Assembly (NCBI GenBank): GCA_902500805.1
Contig: CABVSA010000018.1
Location: 1-52,440 of the forward strand
Length of the DNA: 52,440 bases
From: an uncultured Nitrospira sp.
GTDB lineage: Bacteria > Nitrospirota > Nitrospiria > Nitrospirales > Nitrospiraceae
Direction of reading: 5' to 3'
The notes beneath the pieces were generated by a model. It had not been told where the DNA came from. It saw only the letters and a list, made by a program, of their open reading frames with translations, and did no database searches. The position numbers and the translations under genes are program-made. Below, in pieces: positions 26,063 through 35,881 of the stretch (position 1 is the stretch's first letter; the number at the start of each line of letters is the position of its first letter).

Positions 26063-28075
26063 TCAATTTAACGCAGGATCTGCTTGACTTCGCCGGTTTG
26101 CACTTTCAGAAAAGGAAACCCGTTTATAGACGAGGATGCTATAAGAACTATGCTCCCGCAGCCATGTGTACCCATGGATCGCCTGCGGTCCTGGCACATA
26201 CCCAAGAAATTCGGGAGCCCTCGCGACTTCCTTGAGCAATTCATACCGGCCACCAGCTACTAACTGCTCCATAAACCGCAGATCTTCCGGCGTGGGAGGC
26301 GGATAGGGGAACCAGTCTGCATCTTGATAGCCTTGGCCCTGACGCGACAACTCAAGGTGTTGGCGCATAACCGCATACACGAGTTTGGGAAGCAAGATGT
26401 ACTCAGGATCTCCGTCGTACCGTACCAGGCGATAGCCATCAAGCTGTTCCTCGCTCGGCAAATAGGGCTGTAGATGATCTACAAGGACAGATGAACGGAG
26501 ACCAATCGACGCGTCACGCGCCACACTGGCCCGCAGCCAGGAGGCTGCTTGTTGAGGAATATCATGACCTGGGCGATAGAACTCCGCCCAGGCAAGCGAA
26601 TAGAGACAGGTGAAGAGGTAGATTCCTCCAAAGAGTCCTGATGCCATCCAATGACTTTTATGCTGGCGAGCCAGGCTCCAGAGCCACTCGAAGGCAAACC
26701 CTCCTGCCACACAAAGAATCGGTATTAACTCCAGAACATACCGATTCACCTTCACTGAACTTCGCTCCAACATGATCCATAAAGGAAGAGCGGCGAGCAG
26801 CAGCAGCAGCAGTTTCTTATCTCGTCGAACCACGGCTAACAGGACCCCCGATAGTGCCAAGATGTAGCCTGGCCGTCCGAAGTTCTCAGGAAGATAGGCC
26901 AAGAGATATGACGGCGCTGGTTTGGCTGCCGGAAACATCCCCCCATCGGTCGAGGCATAGGCTTTGAGCGTCCAGACCGCATATTTGGCAAAATTGTTCA
27001 GATTTGCCGCCACTGGAATACAAAATGTGAGTGCGACAACAAGCCCTGCCGCACCGACGGGAATCAGCCAGACAGCATGGTGGACCCATTGAGTCACTGC
27101 CCATTCCCATGGGTGCCGGCGCTGAAACACCGGTGCTGCTAATAATCCTCCGGCACAGACCATGAGTACTCCTACCCCCAACAACCCCAAATCCAAGAGT
27201 TTAAGGACCGTGGGAAGATGATAGGCAAAAGAATGGTCATGAGGATTCGCATCATAGATGTCCTGAACCAGCTGTAAGATCGATTCCTGGGCCACAACTC
27301 CGGCTGTCAGCACGGGAATCGTCAGCACCAGCACCCCAACCAGGATCGCCATCCATCCCTGTCGCATCGATGGACGCTCGGCAAGCATTCCCGGATTAAC
27401 CCTGAAACTATTTGATCGATTTGCGACCAGCCCTACGAAGAGCAACAAGAATAGAAAGGCAGGAAAGTACTTCGTCGTAACGGCGAGCCCCAAGAAAGCA
27501 CCCAGCCCACTCAACGACCACGCAGTCGGCCGATGATATGCCAGCAGCGTGCAGTAGATCGCCAGCGTGACAAACAACGTAGAATACACCTGCACGTTTC
27601 CCGTGCTAGTAGACGCAATCATGTTGACCGAGAAAAGACCTGCGGCAACCAGGCCCACACGTGGCCCCCAAAATCGGCCGATGAGGTAGGCAAGTGGAAT
27701 GGTGGCCACACTTGCGCCAATCGTGACAATTCGACAAAAGGTCCCGATATGGAATGTTTCTGGCATGAGCATCGCCAACGGGAGGGACAAGGCACCAACC
27801 AAGATGGGCGCCACCGGAGGATAAAAAAAGACCTCAAAATGAAGCAGATTTCGTGTTTGAACAAGCGGGGTAATCTCATCGACAAATGGAAAATCACAAG
27901 GCGCGATAGTTCCCGCTAGCCAATCGACCGTGCCATACAATCTCAGCACAGCACCCATCGTCACAAATAGAAGGAGCCAGTATACGTCTCCTCCCCACCA
28001 GCTGGATGGCGAGGCCTGCGGTCTCACAGCCTCATCACCCCTGTCGGTACGGTTAGATACGCTCTGCGGCGACAT
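26063..28075 (-). CDS. Dolichyl-phosphate-mannose mannosyltransferase-like GT39 membrane protein
   Basis: About 670 residues with roughly 11 transmembrane helices. The first periplasmic loop has PFVDEITPLVQ with the acidic pair (Asp-Glu) expected in GT39/ArnT/PMT enzymes, which use polyprenyl-phosphate sugars. C-terminal part is a soluble domain (from about 560). ATG 28075 (MSPQSV) is used; it overlaps the end of the preceding gene by 23 bases. Starts at 28117 or 28096 would increase the overlap. It probably transfers a sugar from the lipid phosphate made by the neighbouring DPM1-like enzyme to the EPS precursor or to a protein. Acceptor unknown. Confidence 0.8.
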   Translation of the reverse strand: MSPQSVSNRTDRGDEAVRPQASPSSWWGGDVYWLLLFVTMGAVLRLYGTVDWLAGTIAPCDFPFVDEITPLVQTRNLLHFEVFFYPPVAPILVGALSLPLAMLMPETFHIGTFCRIVTIGASVATIPLAYLIGRFWGPRVGLVAAGLFSVNMIASTSTGNVQVYSTLFVTLAIYCTLLAYHRPTAWSLSGLGAFLGLAVTTKYFPAFLFLLLFVGLVANRSNSFRVNPGMLAERPSMRQGWMAILVGVLVLTIPVLTAGVVAQESILQLVQDIYDANPHDHSFAYHLPTVLKLLDLGLLGVGVLMVCAGGLLAAPVFQRRHPWEWAVTQWVHHAVWLIPVGAAGLVVALTFCIPVAANLNNFAKYAVWTLKAYASTDGGMFPAAKPAPSYLLAYLPENFGRPGYILALSGVLLAVVRRDKKLLLLLLAALPLWIMLERSSVKVNRYVLELIPILCVAGGFAFEWLWSLARQHKSHWMASGLFGGIYLFTCLYSLAWAEFYRPGHDIPQQAASWLRASVARDASIGLRSSVLVDHLQPYLPSEEQLDGYRLVRYDGDPEYILLPKLVYAVMRQHLELSRQGQGYQDADWFPYPPPTPEDLRFMEQLVAGGRYELLKEVARAPEFLGYVPGPQAIHGYTWLREHSSYSILVYKRVSFSESANRRSQADPALN

Positions 28076-29144
28076 GCCCTTGGTCGTTTCCCGCATCGGA
28101 CATGAACAGTTTGTCATACAACAAGAGCAGCCGGTCTGCCGTCGTCGTCTGTAGGCTCTCTTGTGGATGTGACACCTGAATGGACCCCCTCAGCACGTTC
28201 AGGATAGAGTCCGACATTCCTTTCAGCTCACCAGCAGGAAATAACGTGACCCCTTCCGGCCGCAAACCTACATTGCTGGCAACAACGGGAACCCCCAGCG
28301 CCAACGCTTCCCTCACAGAGATGGAATCTCCATCAAACAAGGTCGGACGGAGAAAGATTCTGAGCCCCTGCATCGTCGCCATCACGGCAGCATGAGGAAG
28401 CCCTCCGGTCACAAGGATATTCGCAGGGACCGGTCCATACCGTTGTTCGACCTGCTCTCGGCTTGGGCCCATGAGGACGAGTCCCGCCTTTGGAAAGCAC
28501 ATCAAAAGACCGGCTAGGGCTTTGATCATCAAAGGAATGCCATACTCAGGATCGATACTCGCCGTCGCTCCCAATACGGGATCATGATCGGTCATAAACT
28601 CTTGCACAGAAACGGGCAAGGATTGTTCGCGCGAATGGTCAGCCCCTAAGAACCCCGGCATCAGCGAAAGCCGGTCTTGGTGCGTCCCCATTTCCGCCAA
28701 TGCCTTCCCGACCGTCTCGTTCCGACAAATCACATGGCCGGCCAGCTTGATCGCCACACGAGCGATCAGTCTATCCACGACATCGGCTTGCGAAAGGTAC
28801 CTCGCTGTATCGCCTGACCCTAATACGAGAATTGTCCGACGACCGTTCAGGAGCCCCGCCGCTGCGCAGACCAGACAGGAGAGCCAACTTTTTCGATTAT
28901 GGCCATTGGTCAAGACATGAAGAAGATACCCACGCCGACTATAGCCGACCACTTGCCGGACGAAATGCCATTCGTTTCTGACCGGCAAGCAGCCATCGAT
29001 CGGTGTGGATCGCCCCTCTCCAATATTCAACACCTCGCACTGATACTCTTCTTTTGCGGCCAGGTAGCGTTGCCATTGGCAGAGCTGGACCGCCAATCCC
29101 CCGAACGGAGGAGGATACGGGCCAATCAACAACACCTTCCTCAT
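28053..29144 (-). CDS. GT4 family glycosyltransferase
   Basis: A 363-residue GT-B enzyme. MRKVLLIGPYPPPFGGLAVQL is the classic N-terminal glycine-rich acceptor region of GT4 members; FLRPTLFDGDSISVREALALGVPVVASNVGLRPEG is the C-terminal donor site with the E-x7-E type motif. ATG 29144 lies five bases after the stop of the amidotransferase gene, and the alternative extension to 29177 overlaps that gene. One of the cytoplasmic EPS assembly enzymes; donor unknown. Confidence 0.86.
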   Translation of the reverse strand: MRKVLLIGPYPPPFGGLAVQLCQWQRYLAAKEEYQCEVLNIGEGRSTPIDGCLPVRNEWHFVRQVVGYSRRGYLLHVLTNGHNRKSWLSCLVCAAAGLLNGRRTILVLGSGDTARYLSQADVVDRLIARVAIKLAGHVICRNETVGKALAEMGTHQDRLSLMPGFLGADHSREQSLPVSVQEFMTDHDPVLGATASIDPEYGIPLMIKALAGLLMCFPKAGLVLMGPSREQVEQRYGPVPANILVTGGLPHAAVMATMQGLRIFLRPTLFDGDSISVREALALGVPVVASNVGLRPEGVTLFPAGELKGMSDSILNVLRGSIQVSHPQESLQTTTADRLLLLYDKLFMSDAGNDQGHVAAERI

Positions 29145-29149
29145 CGGGT

Positions 29150-31021
29150 CTACGAATCCAAATACGTTTGGTGCCAAAGTTCCAGCATGAGGAGTTGCCA
29201 GAGTTGATGGGAATAGTCCTGTCGCTGCCGTACATGGGCCTCACAGAGATCTTGTATCGCGCGTGTGTGAAAGAGACCTCGTTGCGTCGCTCGGGGACTC
29301 AAGAGGGTATCCTCAAGCATCGGCCGGAGCGGCCCTCTCAACCATTCTGCCAACGGCATGGTAAATCCGTGTTTTTCTCGAGTCAGTACGCTGTCAGGAA
29401 CATGCCCGGCTAACCCTCGCCGCAGAAGATACTTCGTCGTACGCCCGTTGAGCTTAAGGGAGGACGGCAACGTGGCACTGAACTCAATAAACTTGTGATC
29501 CAGAAGGGGCGCACGAACCTCCAGTGCATGGGCCATACTCATTCGGTCGACCTTTACAAGAATGTCATCAACCAGATAGGTTTTCATGTCCACGTAGAGA
29601 GCCTTGTCCAACGGATCCGTGGCGGTCGATCGGTGATAGTACCGGGTAAAGTTGGCTTCGACATCGAAGTCGCGACATCGGAGGGCAAAGTCAGACGAAT
29701 AGACGAGCCGCTTCAGATCACGCTTAAACAAAATTTCCGTATGGGTCTTGGCACAAGCCTGTGCGGCAGAACCCCCAAGACGTGTCAGCACTTGTTGCCC
29801 TTTGAACAATGGAAGCGCCGCGGCGACTCGACTGACCATCCCGCATCCGAGTACTCCGAGCCGACGCCGAAGTAATCCATCAAGGTGGTGAAGATAGTGA
29901 CGAGAATATCCTGCAAACACCTCATCGCCCCCGTCCCCGGATAAGGCCACGGTCACATACCGTCTGGCCATCTCAGAGACATAGTAGGCCGGAACCGCTG
30001 ATGAATCGGCAAAAGGCTCATCGAACATATGGGCCAATTTACCTACGATCTCTTCGATGCGGGGGGTAATGGTCTGTTCATGGTGCTCACAGCGAAGAGA
30101 CTCTGCTGTTTCCCTGGCATAGGGCAGTTCGTTGTAGATCTGTTCATTGAATCCCACCGAACAGGTGATGACCGGACGGGGCGACTGGCGTGCCATATGG
30201 CGGACGACCATCGACGAATCGATCCCACCGCTCAAAAAGGCTCCGAGCGGAACATCGCTCCGCAACCGAATTCGAACAGCCTCCTGGAACATGGATTCCA
30301 ATTCTTCCAAGACCGTCTCTTCACTCACGACTGCCCGGCGCTCAAAGACCAGATCCCAATATTCTTTGACCTCAACTTTCTCGTCGCACCAGGTCAGGAG
30401 ATGTCCCGCCGGCAATTTCTGTATCCCCTTAAACATGCTGAGCGGAGACGGCACATAGAGGAGACTCATATAGGCGTCAAGCGCCTCATGGTTGAGGGCT
30501 CGCGGCACAACCGGATCCGCCAATATCGCCTTAATTTCTGAGGCAAACACAATTCCATGATGGGGAATCACTGTATAATACAGTGGCTTTTTCCCAAGCC
30601 GGTCCCGCACCAAGACCAGCCGCCGACGCCGACTATCCCACAGTGCGATGGCAAACATGCCTCGAAGTTGTTCTACAAATGCGTCACCACATTCTTCATA
30701 CAGATGAACGATGACTTCCGTATCGGAACTGGTACGGAATCGATGTCCTTTCCCCTCGAGCTGTGTACGCAGCTCGACAAAGTTATAGATCTCTCCATTC
30801 AGGACAACCCAGATGGTGTTGTCTTCATTCGCCAGAGGCTGGTGTCCAGAGGCCAGATCAATAATCGAGAGACGACGATGCCCTAACGCCACAGGTCCTT
30901 GGATCCAATACCCGTCGTCATCAGGTCCCCGATGGGCAATCCTGTCGCACATGTCGACAAGCAGCGATTGCGTGGGGAAGGCTCCTGGATGAAACCCAAG
31001 CTTTCCAGCTAGACCGCACAT
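29150..31021 (-). CDS. AsnB-type glutamine amidotransferase 2
   Basis: A 623-residue class II amidotransferase. MCGLAGKL gives Cys2 as the glutaminase nucleophile; RGPDDDGYW and LNGEIYN complete the Ntn site; SGGIDSSMVV is the PP-loop and LSGDGGDEVFAGY the second synthase motif. It differs from paralog 1 by SGDGGDE in place of SGEGADE, the same form as in paralog 3, so 2 and 3 are closer to each other. Three intact copies in one EPS locus point to sugar amidation at different positions rather than bulk asparagine synthesis (inference). About 30 bases follow the GT4 gene on its upstream side. Confidence 0.9.
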   Translation of the reverse strand: MCGLAGKLGFHPGAFPTQSLLVDMCDRIAHRGPDDDGYWIQGPVALGHRRLSIIDLASGHQPLANEDNTIWVVLNGEIYNFVELRTQLEGKGHRFRTSSDTEVIVHLYEECGDAFVEQLRGMFAIALWDSRRRRLVLVRDRLGKKPLYYTVIPHHGIVFASEIKAILADPVVPRALNHEALDAYMSLLYVPSPLSMFKGIQKLPAGHLLTWCDEKVEVKEYWDLVFERRAVVSEETVLEELESMFQEAVRIRLRSDVPLGAFLSGGIDSSMVVRHMARQSPRPVITCSVGFNEQIYNELPYARETAESLRCEHHEQTITPRIEEIVGKLAHMFDEPFADSSAVPAYYVSEMARRYVTVALSGDGGDEVFAGYSRHYLHHLDGLLRRRLGVLGCGMVSRVAAALPLFKGQQVLTRLGGSAAQACAKTHTEILFKRDLKRLVYSSDFALRCRDFDVEANFTRYYHRSTATDPLDKALYVDMKTYLVDDILVKVDRMSMAHALEVRAPLLDHKFIEFSATLPSSLKLNGRTTKYLLRRGLAGHVPDSVLTREKHGFTMPLAEWLRGPLRPMLEDTLLSPRATQRGLFHTRAIQDLCEAHVRQRQDYSHQLWQLLMLELWHQTYLDS

Positions 31022-31053
31022 ACTTGACTTAAACGTCCTTGTTTCGCAAACAC

Positions 31054-32175
31054 CTAGCCACGTCCTCTCGCACGTAGCGTTGCATAGAGAGATTCATACC
31101 GTCTGGCCATCTGCTGGGTGGTAAACTGTCTGACAATCCTCCATCGTCCGGCCTCTCCCATCTTTCTTCGCAACTCTGCATCCCGGCAAAGCAGGCCCAC
31201 TCTCGATGCCAGCGCCTCCACATCTCCTGGGGGCACAATAAACCCCGTTTCTCCCTCAACAACCAACTCTCGCGTTCCCCCGCTGTCGGTCGCTACCACG
31301 GGCAATGACGCCGCCATCGCCTCCATCACCGCATTGGGAAAGCCCTCATTCGTGATGGACGGCAAGATCACACCATCGACTGATGACAGAAACGCCGGAA
31401 CGTCATGAACTTCTCCTACCAGCTCAGCGGTCGCTTCCAAATGCAACCGTCGAATATGTGCTTCGATGACGCCTCGCATTGGACCATTACCGGCAATCAG
31501 AAGGCGAAACTTGGGATGGTGAGCAACCAGCCCTGCAAGGGCATCAAGGAGCACCCCATGCCCCTTCTCTGGTCTCAGGTTCGCAATGACCGCGAACTGC
31601 ACCAGATGGCCCTGTCTCCGATACCGTGATTGCGCAGCCACCACATCGAAGACATCCAAGTCCAACCCATTTGGGATAGCCCAGACACGATCAGGTGAGA
31701 CTCCTTCGCCTTTGATCAGAAGATCTCGAATCGAGTCGGCGTTGGCAACCACACCTGTGGCTAGACGATAGACCCATCGCTGAGCCCGCCGTTGCATGGG
31801 AGTTTTGGCCGTCGACTCTTCACGCCGCGCACCTAGCACAATCGGCACGCGGGCCAGACGCGCGATAGGGATGGCAAAGATATTCGAATAGAAATCGAAA
31901 CATTGCACGACATCGATCTGCTCTTGCCGAAGATATCGATAGAAACGAGCAGCGCACATCAGACATGATGGGTTTTTAAAACTCACGAGCGGATAGATCT
32001 GGACCTCCTCCATCGCACAAGGCACAAGGGTACGGAGTGGCCCATCGATACTGGCCGTGGCCAGCCGCGGATCATACGCGGAACGATCCAGATTTCGAAA
32101 CAACTCCAGAGCCTGCCGTTCAGATCCTCCGATCCTGAAGCTGTTCGCGAAGACGAGAACCCGCGGTCGTGTCAT
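31054..32175 (-). CDS. GT4 family glycosyltransferase
   Basis: A 373-residue GT-B enzyme of the RfaB/WbnH type. VLVFANSFRIGGSERQALELFRNL is the N-terminal glycine-rich region; VIANLRPEKGHGVLLDALAGL and ITNEGFPNAVMEAMAASLPVVATDSGG are the donor-binding motifs with the conserved E-x7-E. ATG 32175 (MTRPRVLVF) is chosen because it starts exactly at the fold; ATG 32205 is the other option, and the frame open to 32322 overlaps the previous gene. Substrate unknown. Confidence 0.86.
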   Translation of the reverse strand: MTRPRVLVFANSFRIGGSERQALELFRNLDRSAYDPRLATASIDGPLRTLVPCAMEEVQIYPLVSFKNPSCLMCAARFYRYLRQEQIDVVQCFDFYSNIFAIPIARLARVPIVLGARREESTAKTPMQRRAQRWVYRLATGVVANADSIRDLLIKGEGVSPDRVWAIPNGLDLDVFDVVAAQSRYRRQGHLVQFAVIANLRPEKGHGVLLDALAGLVAHHPKFRLLIAGNGPMRGVIEAHIRRLHLEATAELVGEVHDVPAFLSSVDGVILPSITNEGFPNAVMEAMAASLPVVATDSGGTRELVVEGETGFIVPPGDVEALASRVGLLCRDAELRRKMGEAGRWRIVRQFTTQQMARRYESLYATLRARGRG

Positions 32176-32276
32176 ACTGCTTCTCAAGGCTTCACTACCA
32201 TTCATGAATCGGGAGCCCAGCGGTTGATCTCTCTTCCCAGGAGAACGACTGCACAGGAATGCATCGGCAGGTAATA

Positions 32277-34169
32277 CTATCTGACCTCTTGGAGTGCCAC
32301 GCATGGTTGATAGAGGCGACACCAGACTTCCAACACCACCAGCAACCAGATAGTGTGGGCATATTCAGATCGCCCGGACTCGTACCGTGACATCAGATCT
32401 TCCAGCGCGCTGGCATTGAAAAGGCCTCGCTGCGTCGCCTCATGATCGAACAAGATGTCCCGCACATAGCCGCGCAGATCCCCTTTGAACCAGTGCTCGA
32501 GCGGGACCCCAAATCCTTGCTTCTTGCGATGGACAATTGACGTTGGAAGATATCGTTCTGCCACTCGTTTCAAGAGATACTTTCCCTGACCATTTCGCAT
32601 CCGAAGTTCCATCGGCAGGCAGGCTGCAAATTCGGCGAGGTGATGATCAAGCAGCGGTTCACGTGCTTCAAGAGAGTGAGCCATGCTCATCCGATCGACT
32701 TTGGTCATGACGTCGGCAGGCAAGTAAGATTGTCCATCGACATATTGTAGTTGTGCCAACCATGGTTGGTTTCCAACCATCTCGAAGTGACGAGACAATT
32801 GGTCACCGCCGAACGACCCGGTCAGTGTCGCTACAATATCCGGCGCCAGTATCCGGCGCACAAGTGCCTTTGGCGTATACGTCACACTGTCTCGATATTG
32901 ATCGGGACCGGAAAGAGCCACGTTCTGGAGAAAACGCTTTCCTCTCCCGCCATCGAACATACGCTCACCCACCCACCCACAGGCCCTGCGCACCGAGGCC
33001 GGTAGCCGTTCTCTCTGTTGTTGCTGCAACGCAACAGCATACCGTTCATAGCCAGCAAACAGTTCATCACCGCCATCACCGCTTAAGGCTACCTTGACTG
33101 AGCGCGCGGCCATCTGACAGAGAAAATACATGGGAAGGGCGGACACATCCCCAAACGGCTCATCAAAATGCGAGACCAACCGTTCAATCACGTCACAGTT
33201 TTGAGGCTCAACGATGAATTCCTGATGATCAGTCCCTAGATGCTCCGCCACCTGCCGAGCATAGGGCAGTTCGTTGTAACCAGGCTCAGAGAAACCGATC
33301 GAAAAGGTCCTCACCGGACGAGATGTTTGACGCGCCATCAACGCCACAACAAGACTGGAGTCCACACCCCCACTGAGAAAAGCCCCTACCGGCACATCGC
33401 TGATCATGCGCAGTTTCACGGCCTCTTCCAGTAACTGTTCGAGCCTGGCCAGCGCGTCAGGCTCAGGTAATTCGGTCAGTTCTGCTGGGTGAGGCCGCAA
33501 TCCATGCCAGTAGCATTCAAGAGAAAGTTTTCCGTTCTTTAAGACTAACGAGTGGGCGGGCGGCAGCTTCTTGATGCGTGTAAAAATCGTCTGTGGATCA
33601 GGAATGTAGGAATAGCGTAGAAACGTCTCTATCGCCGTGACATCGACGGAGACATCCACATCAGGGTGGGCCAACAACGTCTTCAGTTCAGATCCAAAGA
33701 CAAGTCGCTCTTCGTCCCAATAGTAATAGAGCGGCTTCACACCAAGCCGGTCCCGAGCGAGAAAAAGGGAAGACTGATCTTGATCCCAAATCGCAAAGGC
33801 AAACATCCCTCTCAACCGATCGAGACACCGTTCCCCAAGTTCCTCATAAAGATGGACAATCACCTCAGTGTCGGAGGACGTTCTCAATCGGTGGCCACGC
33901 TGCAGGAGCCACTGAGCTAACTCTTGATAGTTGTAGATCTCCCCGTTCTGGACGATCCAGACCGTTCCCGTCTCATTGGCAATCGGCTGATGGCCTGTAT
34001 GGAGGTCGATGATGCTGAGGCGACGCATCGCCAAACCAGTCGGACCATGCGTGTAGATTCCTTGGTCGTCCGGCCCTCGATGAATGATCGTCCCGCACAT
34101 GTCCGCCAGAACGACGGGATCAGCGTGGTCCGAGGGATTCACGTGGCTGTATCCGACAATTCCACACAT
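32277..34169 (-). CDS. AsnB-type glutamine amidotransferase 3
   Basis: A 630-residue class II amidotransferase. The frame is open to 34271, but the nucleophile must follow the initiator methionine, so the start is MCGIVGY at 34169. RGPDDQGIY and QNGEIYNYQEL (Ntn site), SGGVDSSLVVALMA (PP-loop) and LSGDGGDELFAGYERY (synthase motif) are all intact. The MCGIVGY start and SGGVDSS form make it the copy most like the named exosortase-system amidotransferases. It heads the 34.2-21.7 kb sub-block, just downstream of the repeat-rich gap. Confidence 0.9.
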   Translation of the reverse strand: MCGIVGYSHVNPSDHADPVVLADMCGTIIHRGPDDQGIYTHGPTGLAMRRLSIIDLHTGHQPIANETGTVWIVQNGEIYNYQELAQWLLQRGHRLRTSSDTEVIVHLYEELGERCLDRLRGMFAFAIWDQDQSSLFLARDRLGVKPLYYYWDEERLVFGSELKTLLAHPDVDVSVDVTAIETFLRYSYIPDPQTIFTRIKKLPPAHSLVLKNGKLSLECYWHGLRPHPAELTELPEPDALARLEQLLEEAVKLRMISDVPVGAFLSGGVDSSLVVALMARQTSRPVRTFSIGFSEPGYNELPYARQVAEHLGTDHQEFIVEPQNCDVIERLVSHFDEPFGDVSALPMYFLCQMAARSVKVALSGDGGDELFAGYERYAVALQQQQRERLPASVRRACGWVGERMFDGGRGKRFLQNVALSGPDQYRDSVTYTPKALVRRILAPDIVATLTGSFGGDQLSRHFEMVGNQPWLAQLQYVDGQSYLPADVMTKVDRMSMAHSLEAREPLLDHHLAEFAACLPMELRMRNGQGKYLLKRVAERYLPTSIVHRKKQGFGVPLEHWFKGDLRGYVRDILFDHEATQRGLFNASALEDLMSRYESGRSEYAHTIWLLVVLEVWCRLYQPCVALQEVR

Positions 34170-34346
34170 GGTTACATACACCCTAAGAGGTTTCCGACCG
34201 TCGTTCTGTTGGTCGAAGAATAGCGGATGACCCGCTGAGCGTGTGTTCAGATTACTGCAAAGGTGTGACAAACAGTGTAATAGGTTGGCACAAGACTGTC
34301 TTCGGTCATCAACTCACAGGATGACATCCTACTGCCTTCAGTTGAC
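34170..34346. other. Gap upstream of amidotransferase 3
   Basis: Together with the adjoining repeat it makes a 383-base stretch without a gene. A short dyad AGGATG-A-CATCCT lies at about 34318-34330 near the repeat. No sigma-54 element on the minus strand; a promoter for the downstream sub-block may be here but was not identified. Confidence 0.4.
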
Positions 34347-34556
34347 CTAGCAGGATGCGGAAAAAGACCGCCACCGGCGTTCTCGCATCGCTCAGAGGCT
34401 CAACGTACGGCCCCACAGTACGATTCGCCTCTTCGCTCACTGCGGCCTTGCTGGACGGCCTTTTTTCACATCCTGCATGAATATTCAACGTCCTATCACA
34501 CCTCAATATCCGTGACGGCGACACGGGTCCAAATGAGTTTTTCCGCAGCCTGCTAG
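34347..34556. repeat. Composite MITE-like dispersed repeat with 19-20 base inverted ends
   Basis: The outer ends are CTAGCAGGATGCGGAAAAA (34347-34365) and, inverted at 34538-34556, the same sequence with one change (CTAGCAGGCTGCGGAAAAA). Inside is a 127-base unit (34350-34476) that also has inverted ends: GCAGGATGCGGAAAAAG at left and, inverted, GCAGGATGTGAAAAAAGG at right. No transposase gene is present. The right terminus supplies the TAG stop of the polymerase/ligase gene. The class appears again at 580-730. Confidence 0.7.
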
Positions 34557-35875
34557 GTGAGGTCAGTGTCATGTTCCATGGCGAGATCAACTCGATGTGC
34601 CAACTGTTGGCAAGCGATCACCAGTCCGGCAACGATGTATAAGTAGAAATGGAATGCCACAGGATGAAACATGCCCGCCGTGACAAATGCCACCATGGCC
34701 CCTCCGGCAGCTTGCGCGAGACCTGACAGTTCAGGGACCTGTTCGTAGCCGACACGTATGTCCCTCATTGACGCGATCAGGCGATAGAGTAACCAGAGCA
34801 ATACCGCAAGCCCGGGAATCCCTATCTCCGTTCCCAACTCGAGATAGACATTGTGTACCCCTTCCCACCCATAGCCTGTATCGTGTAACAGGACATTATT
34901 CATATGCAGGCCGACCCCCAGGGGGTGAAGCAGCATGCCTTGGGCAGTCCCAACCATCAATGTCCATCGAGCATTTGATGATCCGGTCTCATCCTTGGAC
35001 ATGTCCCCAATGGAAGCAATTCTCTCTCCATACCCGGTGGGTCCCGAAAGAACAAGAACCACTGCCATAATCAGCACCACCACGCAGGTCTTCACGAAAG
35101 CCCCTGAGCCCCTGCGCTTGCCTACGACCCAAGCCATCCACAACACAAGCGCAACAAGCGTCACGAACCCACCACGGGAAAAGCTCGTGATAATCCCACC
35201 CAAATCAATACCGAGCAAGATAACGACTAGTAACCGCTGTGTAACGCTCCTCGCAGTTTCGTAGAAGTAGATAAGAAACGGAATGGAGAGGTTCAGGACA
35301 AGGGCGAGGTCATTCGGATTCCCGGCAATGCTCGACGCACCACCCAATACCCGTCCATACTTCCAGACTTCCCCAGCGAGATAATGCTTCGTTCCTTGAA
35401 GAGCATTAAACGCTGCAAAGAGCGAAACCGCCCAAACAAAGATTCGATAGCGCCGAAAAGACGTCAGCACATTCGCGACTAAAAAAAAGATGATAATGGA
35501 TTTGGAATATTGATCGATCAAATACTGCAGGCTTCCCCCGGGCCAGAGAGAGAACGGGATGGAGATTAAGGCGATGCCAATGAGAATCAGCATCAAGCGC
35601 ACTTCCCGGCTCATGAACGTCCACCCGGCGCCGTTCCTCCACACCCAGGTCACATACGCGACCACGGCCAAGGCTGCTGAAACTTTGGCGAGATGTAGCG
35701 GTTCAAGGACTGGAAAGATTACTTGTGGGGCGACATAAATAACAAAGATCAGCAACAATAGAGCTCCAAACGCCAGCGGAGAACCTTCGTCTTCAAGCTC
35801 AGGTTCGAAGATACTCCTCGAAACCTCCTCGTGAGACTTAGACAAGGCCCAGATGTTTGAAGAGGTTGTCATCAT
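34553..35875 (-). CDS. O-antigen ligase/polymerase (Wzy/WaaL-like) membrane protein
   Basis: A 440-residue membrane protein with about 10-12 helices. Short soluble N-terminus (residues 1-30) then helices from about LAFGALLLLIFVIYVAPQVIF. A large periplasmic loop near residues 285-330 carries the family-type pattern SSNARWTLMVGTAQGMLLHPLGVGLHMNNV and HDTGYGWEGVHNVYLELGTEIGIPGL, as in Wzy_C/O-antigen ligases (the His/Glu-containing HN-x-YLE region). It would polymerise or ligate lipid-linked repeat units at the outer face of the inner membrane. The stop codon lies inside the repeat terminus. Six bases separate its ATG from the upstream gene stop. Confidence 0.82.
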   Translation of the reverse strand: MMTTSSNIWALSKSHEEVSRSIFEPELEDEGSPLAFGALLLLIFVIYVAPQVIFPVLEPLHLAKVSAALAVVAYVTWVWRNGAGWTFMSREVRLMLILIGIALISIPFSLWPGGSLQYLIDQYSKSIIIFFLVANVLTSFRRYRIFVWAVSLFAAFNALQGTKHYLAGEVWKYGRVLGGASSIAGNPNDLALVLNLSIPFLIYFYETARSVTQRLLVVILLGIDLGGIITSFSRGGFVTLVALVLWMAWVVGKRRGSGAFVKTCVVVLIMAVVLVLSGPTGYGERIASIGDMSKDETGSSNARWTLMVGTAQGMLLHPLGVGLHMNNVLLHDTGYGWEGVHNVYLELGTEIGIPGLAVLLWLLYRLIASMRDIRVGYEQVPELSGLAQAAGGAMVAFVTAGMFHPVAFHFYLYIVAGLVIACQQLAHRVDLAMEHDTDLT

Positions 35876-35881
35876 GACATT

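Noticed and set aside
34309..34590. 93-residue minus-strand frame across the composite repeat
   Set aside because: Made of repeat sequence; overlaps the start of the repeat's inverted ends and has no protein features.
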